Position numbers and translations under genes: made by a program. The notes beneath the pieces are model-generated. The model had not been told where the DNA came from. It worked only from the letters and a program-made list of their open reading frames with translations, and made no database searches. Positions 46,129 through 52,695 of a DNA stretch of 52,695 nucleotides are shown here, in pieces. Within the stretch, counting starts at the first letter, position 1. Every line of letters starts with the position of its first letter. The DNA is from Candidatus Flexifilum affinis. GTDB taxonomy: Bacteria; Chloroflexota; Anaerolineae; Aggregatilineales; Phototrophicaceae. The stretch spans positions 1-52,695 of the forward strand of contig JADJPJ010000052.1 of NCBI GenBank assembly GCA_016713325.1, read 5' to 3'.

Positions 46129-47664
46129 ATGACGCCAAAGATCTTTATCTCCTACCGCCGCATCGACAGCCAGGATTTTACCGATCGCCTGTTTGAGCAT
46201 ATGGCGAAGCACTTTGGCGCGGAGAATGTCTTTCAGGATGTCGGCGACAACGGCAAGATCCCGCCCGGCGTCGACTTCGTGGAGTATCTCGCGGCGCAGG
46301 TGCGCGCCTGCGATGTGGTGCTGGTGGTCATCGGCGAGGGGTGGACGCGCATCCTGAAGGAGCGTGCCGGACGCGACGACGACTATGTGCGCATCGAGGT
46401 GGAGAGCGCGCTGGCCCAGGGCAAGATCGTCATCCCGGTGCTGAAATCCGCCACGCCCATGCCGACCAGCGCCGACCTGCCGGAGCGTATGAAGAAGCTG
46501 GTGCGCCTCAACGCCAGTCGGGTGCGTCCCAATCCCGATTTCGCGCGCGACTGCGAAACCCTGGCAGAGGGCGTCCGGGTGGTGTTTGAGATGCGCCAAG
46601 CCGACGCGGCCGCTGCCTCTGCGGACCGGGAGCGGCTGGCGGAGCAGGAACGGATCGCACGTGAGAAGGCCGAGCGCGAACGCCTCACCGCGCAGCAGGC
46701 GGAACAGAAACGGATCGCGGCGGAGAAGGCTGAGAAAGAGCGTATTGCCAAAAGAAAACTGAGTGGGAGCGCATTGTCAGAGAGGGAAGCCGAGCGAGAT
46801 CGTCTTGCCTCACAGCAGGTGAAACCCTCCCCCGGTTGTGGGGGCGTCTCGTGAGACGCCCGCCCGCCCACTGGTCCCCTCGCGAAAACTGCTGCCCGCG
46901 CCATTCGCCTGGATCGGGATCCCCGGCGGGAGCGGGACGCTCAAGACAAGTGATCCCAATGTCACGCTTTCCATCCCGACGGAGCGCTACTGGATCGCCA
47001 AATACCCTATCACCAATGCGCAGTACGCCAAGTTCGTCGAGGCGGGCGGCTACACGATGGAGCGCTGGTGGACGGCGGCCGGTGGGAACAACGAGGCAAG
47101 AACCAGTGGTCGGAACCGAGACACTGGCGGGACTCAAAATGGAATGGCGCGGAGCAGCCGGTTGTCGGCGTGTCGTGGTACGAAGCGGTCGCTTTCTGCC
47201 GGTGGATGAGCGAAGCATTGGGCGAGCGGATCCTGCTGCCGACGGAAGCGCAGTGGCAGTACGCGGCCCAGGGCGGCGACGGGCGCGCTTATCCGTGGGG
47301 CGAAAAATGGGACGGGACGCGCTGCAACAACAGCGTGGTTGGCCTTCTGGGATTCCTGCGATCCAAGCCACCCGGACATGGCGAGCGTACAACTCCGGTG
47401 ACGGCCTACGAAGGGCGGGGAGACAGTCCATTCGGCGTGGCGGACATGGTCGGGAATGTCTGGGAATGGTGTCTGACGGACTACTATGACGGGACAAATG
47501 ATCCGAGCAAAAGTTCTAATAATCGCGTGCTGCGGGGCGGTTCGTGGGACTACGAGGATACAGGGCACTTCCGCTGCGTTTCCCGTAGTTGGGGCCTCCT
47601 GGTTTGGGGGATCATCAACAGGGGTTTCGCCTTGCCCTCTCTTGAATCTTTGCTGAATTTCTGA
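46129..47664 (+). CDS. TIR-domain protein with coiled coil and FGE-sulfatase domain, two frame breaks
   Basis: If two frame changes are repaired, about 510 residues are encoded. The TIR domain (about 1-150) starts MTPKIFISYRRID and keeps the catalytic-type Glu segment (VRIEVESALAQ), so NAD hydrolysis is possible. A charged coiled coil of about 80 residues follows (repeats of AEKERIA type). The last 240 residues are a formylglycine-generating-enzyme/SUMF1-like domain: YPITNAQYAKFVEAGGY, PVVGVSWYEAVAFCRWMSE, LPTEAQWQYAAQGGDGRAYP, VGNVWEWCL and RVLRGGSWDY. Breaks lie near 46826-46845 and at about 47081. The first coincides with a palindromic repeat at 46842. TIR and FGE-like domains recur together in conflict or signalling proteins of Chloroflexota and cyanobacteria; the function here is unknown. 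Confidence 0.78.
46842..46861. repeat. Palindrome of the dispersed class inside the TIR/FGE gene
   Basis: GGGCGTCTCGTGAGACGCCC has the same build as the palindrome at 38053 (GGGCG, variable arms, centre GT, CGCCC). It lies exactly where the frame of the TIR part ends (TGA at 46852) and the FGE part begins. Confidence 0.6.
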
Positions 47665-47788
47665 GTTCTGAACTTCTGTCGTTCTGATTTTTCTGCGGGG
47701 TCTGGGGCGCAGCTTCATAGCGGCGCGCATGCACTACGCCTTCGGCGTTAGGAGATGGGGATAACGGCGGCTCAACCAAGCGCCTCTG

Positions 47789-48079
47789 TTACGACGGTTG
47801 GTCGCCAAGCCGACGTTCCCGCTCTTCGCGCCGGAGCGTTTTCACCCACTCGACGGGATCTTCGATCTCCGGGTGAACCAGCTCGATAGGCCCGATTTCA
47901 TCCAGCAAGCGCAGAAGGTTTCGCCCCCAGTGTTCTTCAGACGGTGGTTCAACGGCGGCAGGCGCGGCGATTTCATCCCCTACAGAGGCGGCTACCCGCT
48001 CAATCAGTTGAAGCCGCTCCCTGGGCGCAAGCCGGAGTGCCAATGCCAGCGCTTCTTTGAGTTGAGGTGTGTCGTTCAT
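47789..48079 (-). CDS. Small acidic protein, antitoxin-like
   Basis: This 96-residue protein starts with a helical segment (KEALALALRLAPRERLQLIERVA) that resembles the N-terminal helix-turn of small addiction-module proteins. It has an acidic Pro-rich centre and ends in a basic region (RREERERRLGDQ). It follows the HicB gene by 39 bases in the same direction and may belong to the same unit. The start codon has only a weak ribosome site. No toxin domain is visible in it. Confidence 0.6.
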   Translation of the reverse strand: MNDTPQLKEALALALRLAPRERLQLIERVAASVGDEIAAPAAVEPPSEEHWGRNLLRLLDEIGPIELVHPEIEDPVEWVKTLRREERERRLGDQPS

Positions 48080-48118
48080 GCGATTCGCCTGTATGCGTCT
48101 TCCACATTATACGCCGCA

Positions 48119-48352
48119 TCACGATGACATAACCCCGGTCGGTTCTGGGATGGAAATGCCTTCTTCCAAAGCCGTTTCCAGCCAGAGGTCCCTGGCTTCG
48201 TCGATCATCGCCAGCGCTTCTTCGCGGCTGTCGCCCTGCGTCATACATCCTTTCAGAAGGGGAATCGCGGCGAACCACACCCCGTCTTCGTCGGGGGTGA
48301 GTTCGATGGTGTATGGCAGAGACTTGTAGTACTCAAGTGTCTTGTTCATCAT
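48119..48352 (-). CDS. hicB: HicB family antitoxin
   Basis: This 77-residue HicB-type antitoxin contains the family core YTIELTPDEDGVWFAAIPLL and GCMTQGDSREEALAMIDEAR, a partial RNase H fold that covers the HicA active site. There is no C-terminal DNA-binding domain, which is common in short HicB proteins. It overlaps the upstream HicA gene by 20 bases, the usual HicA-HicB order. Confidence 0.85.
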   Translation of the reverse strand: MMNKTLEYYKSLPYTIELTPDEDGVWFAAIPLLKGCMTQGDSREEALAMIDEARDLWLETALEEGISIPEPTGVMSS

Positions 48353-48671
48353 GTTCAGTATCGCTTTCCGCTAACGTTTCATCCACGCTGAGCGATTCGA
48401 GCTTCTCCAGGATGGCAAGCGTGTTCTTGACGTAGATTTCTTGAAGCGGCTTGCGGAATGGGATGACCACTGTGACTTTTTCATCCCCTATTATGCCCAC
48501 AAATGAATGATGGCTGCCTTTGGTGCGCTTGAGTTCAAATCCATAATCCTCAAGCAGTCGCTTCAAGTCCTCGAAACGGATGTTCTTGGGGTTTTGGGCA
48601 ATCTTTCGAAAGCGCTTTCGTCGTCTGCTTTGATCACTCAATCCGCCACTACCTTGCGCGCGACCATCCAC
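48333..48671 (-). CDS. hicA: HicA family mRNA interferase toxin, extended
   Basis: This 112-residue protein contains a HicA-type double-stranded-RNA-binding-like fold: KNIRFEDLKRLLEDYGFELK, then KRTKGSHHSF with the catalytic-type His, then VTVVIPFRKPLQEIYVKNTL. Typical HicA toxins have about 60-80 residues, so both an N-terminal basic extension of about 25 residues and a C-terminal acidic tail of about 25 are unusual. HicA cleaves mRNA and halts growth when HicB is lost. A TTG inside the extension could be the true start. Confidence 0.82.
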   Translation of the reverse strand: MDGRAQGSGGLSDQSRRRKRFRKIAQNPKNIRFEDLKRLLEDYGFELKRTKGSHHSFVGIIGDEKVTVVIPFRKPLQEIYVKNTLAILEKLESLSVDETLAESDTEHDEQDT

Positions 48672-48690
48672 GATTTTACGTTAGCACGGC

Positions 48691-48796
48691 GGGCCGGTCG
48701 CGAACCGCCCCTACGCGTACCTCACCCCGGAACCTTACGGTTCCTGCCCCTCTCCGCGCGGAGAGGGGCGGCTGAGCGGAGCGAAGCGGGGTGAGG
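48691..48796. repeat. Mixed repeat between HicA and ALDH16
   Basis: A GGGCCGGTCGCGAACCGCCC palindrome (48691-48710) with CTAC flank is followed by a CCTCACCCC/GGGGTGAGG hairpin element with inner GCCCCTCTCC/GGAGAGGGGC arms. Both repeat classes of the window meet here. It may also terminate the ALDH unit. Confidence 0.6.
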
Positions 48797-48799
48797 TTT

Positions 48800-51220
48800 C
48801 TACTCCCCCGTCGGCACCCAGATATTCTTGACCTGCGTCGCTTCGTGCAGGAATTCTTCACCCGCGCCCTGCTCGGCGTCGAACCAGTCGCGGCGGATGC
48901 CGTAGCTGACCCAGGTACGCTTCATGTTCCCCGCCGACAGCTTCTCCACCTGCTCGCTGCCCGCCGACCCGCCGAAATACCACACGGATTCGATGGCGTC
49001 GTGCTCGGCCAGGGTTTTGGTCAGGACGTCGCGCGCGCCGGTGACGATGTTGATCACGCCGGCCGGCACGTCGGAGGTCTCCAGCACCTGGTAGAAGTCG
49101 GCGGCGACCACGGCATGGCGTTCTGACGGGATGACGACGACGGCATTGCCACGCGCGACGGCCGGGGCGACCAGCGAGACGAAGGCCAGCAGCGGAGTCT
49201 CGTCCGGGCAGACCACGCCGATCACGCCGACTGGCTCGTGCAGGGCGATGGTCAGGCCGCGCAGGGTCGTCTCCTGCACTGTGCCGCCGAACTTGTCGGC
49301 ATAGGCGGCGTAGGTGAACAGCCGGTCGATGGAGGCCTCGACCTCGCGCTTCGTGGCGTCAGCGTCGCCAGTCAGGGCGGCGAGGCGCTGGACGAATTCG
49401 TCGGCGCGGGCGCTCAGGTTCTCGGCGATGTAGTAGACGATCTGCGCTCGGCTGTGGCCGTTCTTCTTGCCCCAGCCCGGCGCGGCCTTGACGGCGGCCT
49501 CGACGGCGTCGCGGATGTCCTTGCGGTTGCCATCGGCGACCTGGGCGATGACATGCCCATCGGCGGCGTAGATCGGGCGGCTGTAGTTGCCATCCGGGCG
49601 CTTCTGCGCGCCGCCGATGAACAGCTTGGCGGTGCGGTCGATGGTCGGCAGGCCGGGGAGGATCGGCCGGCCGTTGATCGGCGCGGGCAGGGGCCGGGAT
49701 TTGGCCGTGAACTCGGCGCGCGGGCCATCGGCGACCGGGCGGGGGCGGGCCTGCCATGCCGGCCGGACGTACTCGAACAGCCCTTCGCGGCCGCCTTCGC
49801 GCCCATAGCCGCTTTCGCGGTAGCCGCCGAAGCCGGAGGCCGCATCGAACAGGTTGGTGCAGTTGACCCAGACCGAGCCGGCTTTCACCTTGTGGGCCAC
49901 GTCGAGGGCGAGGTTGACGTTCTCGCTCCAGATGCTGGCCGCCAGCCCGTAGCGGGTGTTGTTGGCCAGGGCGATGGCCTCGCTCGGCGTGCGGAAAGTC
50001 ATGGCGACCACGACCGGCCCGAAGATCTCCTCCTGGACAACGCTGGAGGCCGAGCTGACGTTGGTGATCAGCGTGGGCGGGTACCAGCAGCCCTTGTCCG
50101 GCAGAGGGCATTCGGCCTGGAAGACGTCGGCCCCTTCGGCGCGGCCGCGCTGCACCCAGCGGTCGATGGTCTCGCGCTGACGGGCGTCGACGATGGCACC
50201 CATGTCGATGCTCTTGTCGAGCGAGTGCCCGACGCGCAGCTGGCTCATGCGGCGGCGCACTTTGTTCAGGAAGGTCTCGGCGACGCTCTCCTGCACCAGC
50301 AGGCGCGAACCGGCGCAGCACACCTGCCCCTGGTTGAACCAGATGGCATCGACCAGCCCCTCGATGGCGGCGTCCTGGTCGGCGTCGTCGAAGACGATGA
50401 ACGGCGACTTGCCGCCCAGTTCCAGCGAGAGACGTTTGCCGCTGCCGGCGGTGGCGCGGCGTATGATGCGGCCCACTTCCGTCGAGCCGGTGAAGGCGAT
50501 CTTGTCGAAACCGGGGTGCGCCGTGATCAGCGCGCCGGTCTGGTCGCCGCCGGTGACGATGTTGACCACGCCCGGCGGCAGCCCGGCCTCGACCAGGATT
50601 TCGGCGAACAGCAGGGCGGTCAGGCTGGTGGCCGGCGCCGGCTTGATGACGACGGTGTTGCCCATGGCGATGGCCGGGGCCACCTTCCAGGCCAGCATCA
50701 ACAGCGGGAAGTTCCAGGGGATGATCTGGCCGATCACGCCGACCGGTTGGTAGCCGTCCAGCTCGCGTTCCATCAACTGCGCCCAGCCGGCGTGGTGATA
50801 GAAGTGGCGGACGACCAGCGGCACGTCGAGGTCGCGCGTCTCGCGAATCGACTTGCCGTTGTCCAGCGCCTCCAGCACGGCCAGCAGGCGGGCGTGCTTC
50901 TGCACCACGCGGGCGACGGCGTACATGTGCCGGGCGCGGACGTGGCCGGGCGCTGCTTTCCAGGTCTGGAAGGCTACCCGCGCGGCGGTCACGGCGGCGT
51001 TGATGTCCTCTTCACCGGCGTCGGCATACTGGGCGAGCCGTTCGCCGGTGGCCGGGGCGAAACTTTCCAGATAGCGGCCGGACTTCGGCGGCGTCCACTG
51101 GTTGTCGATGACCAGGTCGAACTGGCGCTCGTGCCGCTCCAGCCAGGTCTGGGCGATATCCGCCGCTTCGGGGGCGGGACCGTATGACATCGTCTTGAAG
51201 ATCTCTGCCACGGTGACCAT
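48800..51220 (-). CDS. Two-domain aldehyde dehydrogenase, ALDH16 type
   Basis: This 806-residue protein consists of two aldehyde dehydrogenase domains in a row. The first (about 35-505) is complete: PWNF (Asn170), general base Glu267 in LELGGKSPF and the nucleophile Cys301/Cys302 in NQGQVCCAG. The second (about 530-800) lacks the Cys and Glu and is probably structural, as in the ALDH16 family. ALDH16 proteins oxidise aldehydes with NAD. It starts 20 bases after the stop of deoC and is in the same direction. DERA releases acetaldehyde from deoxyribose phosphate, so this enzyme could remove it to acetate. The substrate is inferred from that neighbour. Confidence 0.88.
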   Translation of the reverse strand: MVTVAEIFKTMSYGPAPEAADIAQTWLERHERQFDLVIDNQWTPPKSGRYLESFAPATGERLAQYADAGEEDINAAVTAARVAFQTWKAAPGHVRARHMYAVARVVQKHARLLAVLEALDNGKSIRETRDLDVPLVVRHFYHHAGWAQLMERELDGYQPVGVIGQIIPWNFPLLMLAWKVAPAIAMGNTVVIKPAPATSLTALLFAEILVEAGLPPGVVNIVTGGDQTGALITAHPGFDKIAFTGSTEVGRIIRRATAGSGKRLSLELGGKSPFIVFDDADQDAAIEGLVDAIWFNQGQVCCAGSRLLVQESVAETFLNKVRRRMSQLRVGHSLDKSIDMGAIVDARQRETIDRWVQRGRAEGADVFQAECPLPDKGCWYPPTLITNVSSASSVVQEEIFGPVVVAMTFRTPSEAIALANNTRYGLAASIWSENVNLALDVAHKVKAGSVWVNCTNLFDAASGFGGYRESGYGREGGREGLFEYVRPAWQARPRPVADGPRAEFTAKSRPLPAPINGRPILPGLPTIDRTAKLFIGGAQKRPDGNYSRPIYAADGHVIAQVADGNRKDIRDAVEAAVKAAPGWGKKNGHSRAQIVYYIAENLSARADEFVQRLAALTGDADATKREVEASIDRLFTYAAYADKFGGTVQETTLRGLTIALHEPVGVIGVVCPDETPLLAFVSLVAPAVARGNAVVVIPSERHAVVAADFYQVLETSDVPAGVINIVTGARDVLTKTLAEHDAIESVWYFGGSAGSEQVEKLSAGNMKRTWVSYGIRRDWFDAEQGAGEEFLHEATQVKNIWVPTGE

Positions 51221-51239
51221 GTGCCTGTATCCTTTCCCC

Positions 51240-52272
51240 TTAGCCCATCGGCATGTAGTGTTCGGCGGCGTAGCGTCCGGTGACGTTGTGCGAAAGCTGG
51301 CGCTCGATGTCGGTCAGCAGGGCGCTGGCCCCCACCCGAAACAGATTCGGGAACAGCCAGTCGTCGCCCAGCTCCTCTTTCATGAGGATCTGCCAGTTCA
51401 TCACCTGCTTGGCGGTACGGATGCCGCCCGCCGGCTTGAAGCCGATCTTGTGGCCGGTCCGCTCCTGGTAGGCGCGGATCATGCGGCACATGGTGAGCCC
51501 GACTTCCAGCGTGGCGTTGACGCTCTCCTTGCCGGTCGAGGTCTTGATGAAGTCAGCGCCGGCCATCATGCAGACCAGGCTGGCGCGGGCGACGTTGCGC
51601 AGGGTGCCCAGGTCGCCGGTGGCCAGGATCGACTTCATGTGCGCCGGTCCGCAGGCCTCGCGGAACTGCTGCACCTCGTCGTAGAGCGCTTCCCAGTTGC
51701 CGGTCAGGACGTGCTCGCGGCTGATGACGATGTCGATCTCGCGGGCGCCGGCGGCCACCGACTCGCGGATCTCCTGAATGCGTAGGTGGAGCGGGCTGAG
51801 GCCGGCCGGGAAGCCGGTCGAGACGGCGGCAACCGGAATGTTCGTCCTCCAGCGCCTTGACGGCATCGGCGACACGGGCGTGATAGACGCAAACGGCGCC
51901 GGTGGTGATGGTCAGATCGGCGTCTCCTGCCCAACGATGCCCTGCCCAACGATGCCGAGCGCTTCCAGCAGATCCGGGCGGACGGGCTGGCGGGCTTTGG
52001 CGCACAGCCGGCGGACGTTGCCGGGAGTGTCGTCACCGCTGAGGGTGGTCAGGTCGATGCAGGTGATGGCCCTCAGCAGCCAGGCCGCCTGCCATTCCTT
52101 TTGACGGACCGGCGCGTGCCCAGGTGGCGGCGCGGCGTTCGGTGGCGCTCAGGTTGACGTGGGCGTCCATCACCCAACCGAGGTCGAGCGGCATACCGGT
52201 GCCGTGCGGTTGCGCGCCGTTCTGCGAATAGCTGCTTTGGTCTGCTGAAGTAGGCGACGTAAAGGAGAGCAT
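51240..52272 (-). CDS. deoC: Deoxyribose-phosphate aldolase, broken by three frame changes
   Basis: This aldolase (about 340 residues when repaired) splits 2-deoxyribose-5-phosphate into acetaldehyde and glyceraldehyde-3-phosphate. The intact C-terminal 200 residues contain AREIDIVIS, the Schiff-base Lys in FIKTSTGKESVNAT and the second Lys in KIGFKPAGGIR. The N-terminal parts EWQAAWLLRAITCIDLTTLS and TTGAVCVYHARVADAVKALE lie in other frames, so changes are needed near 52112, 51922 and 51845. The family resembles eukaryote-type DERA, with GDDTPGNVRRLC conserved. The ATG at 52272 follows AAAGGAA. Breaks of this density in a gene next to an intact partner suggest sequence errors; true decay cannot be excluded. 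Confidence 0.82.
51926..51955. repeat. 15-base tandem duplication in deoC
   Basis: CCTGCCCAACGATGC occurs twice without a gap. It adds five residues in frame (repeat of IVGQG) to the aldolase, next to one of the frame breaks. Confidence 0.75.
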
Positions 52273-52330
52273 GATCCAATTCCTTTAAACCCACTGCCGG
52301 TTGGTGGCGAATGCGACGGTGTTTTCTGAC

Positions 52331-52336
52331 ATTATA
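52331..52336 (-). promoter_or_regulatory. Candidate -10 element of deoC
   Basis: The minus strand reads TATAAT about 59 bases upstream of the deoC start. No matching -35 was recognised. Confidence 0.3.
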
Positions 52337-52430
52337 GAACATCCCGCGGCGATTCAGCGCACCCGTCCCTGAAGCGGAGTATGATGGTGTTGTAGTCTTC
52401 GCCGCCGCCCACCTCAGGAGCCGCCGCGCT

Positions 52431-52695
52431 ATGCCTCGCCTTCGCGCAATACTCGCCCTTCTTGTCCTTACCACCTTCTCGATTGGCCCTTTCGACTGCC
52501 GCACAGCCCGTCTTGCAGGATCTGCCGCAGGACGCGCTGTTCGTCTCCACCGGGGGCGACCTGTACGTCTACCGTACCTCCACGGAGATGCTCACCGTCT
52601 ACGACGGCTGTGACTTCGGCGCGGACAACTCGCTGGTGCCCTGGCAGCCTTCTGCGCTCGCCTGACCGCCGCTGGCTGGCCTTCTACGTCTTCGA
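52431..52695 (+). CDS. Partial secreted protein at the window end, two frame breaks
   Basis: The gene begins with a signal peptide (LRAILALLVLTTFSI). The mature chain continues in another frame as LPQDALFVSTGGDLYVYRTS and, after a second change near 52655, as SPDRRWLAFYVF. Such phrases are typical of TolB/WD40-like propeller proteins. The gene runs off the window. It is divergent from deoC. Confidence 0.6.

Noticed and set aside
49238..51187. Open frame of 649 codons on the plus strand
   Set aside because: It is opposite the two-domain aldehyde dehydrogenase and shows antisense composition only.

Overview
The window looks like part of a chromosome from a GC-rich bacterium of the phylum Chloroflexota, probably near Anaerolineae. 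The inference rests on secreted proteins with Thr/Pro-rich linkers, stand-alone receiver proteins, a TIR/FGE-sulfatase protein, DERA next to a two-domain ALDH16-type dehydrogenase, and many short palindromic intergenic repeats. No rRNA, tRNA, CRISPR array, prophage or plasmid functions were seen.

Layout. 1-2.3 kb: an HNH nuclease with a small partner gene, then a secreted class-C-type serine hydrolase. 2.4-8.3 kb: a lipid locus with a thioester-reductase-like SDR facing a patatin, a WS/DGAT acyltransferase fused to an SCP2-like domain, and a phasin-like coiled-coil protein ending at a strong terminator. 8.3-12.0 kb: a very large secreted TolB-propeller protein with a dockerin-like end. 12.1-14.3 kb: a metal-chelatase gene whose AAA+ (ChlI-like) and VWA (ChlD-like) parts are joined through an A9 run in the -1 frame. 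This matches the programmed-frameshift chlD genes and is the best candidate for an unusual mechanism here. 14.3-15.3 kb: a VIT transporter and a small membrane protein. 15.4-20.0 kb: a signalling operon with a PhnD-like binding protein, a membrane histidine kinase, three stand-alone receivers and a sensorless kinase. 20.4-26.0 kb: a YVTN-propeller/cytochrome c protein translationally coupled to a 1239-residue secreted protein under a near-consensus promoter. 26.2-30.3 kb: a small secreted protein, a second serine hydrolase and ftsH. 30.5-33.4 kb: an FHA protein, an ECF-like sigma factor, a zinc anti-sigma protein and thioredoxin reductase, possibly a redox regulon. 33.5-36.7 kb: a mosaic of a truncated hydrolase, an IS701-like transposase remnant and lower-GC WD40 genes. 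36.8-44.5 kb: an acyl-CoA dehydrogenase, a large LuxR-type ATPase regulator, a secreted dirigent/AOC-barrel-like protein, a flavin oxidase and a vanadium haloperoxidase. 44.6-48.8 kb: two USP-like proteins, a repeat cluster, a TIR/FGE gene and a HicAB module. 48.8-52.7 kb: ALDH16, deoC and the start of another secreted protein.

Caution: about fifteen single-base frame breaks occur in otherwise well-conserved genes, many at homopolymers. The simplest reading is residual indel error in an assembly from noisy reads, although some could be real decay. Each frameshift claim below, including the chelatase one, should be read with that in mind.
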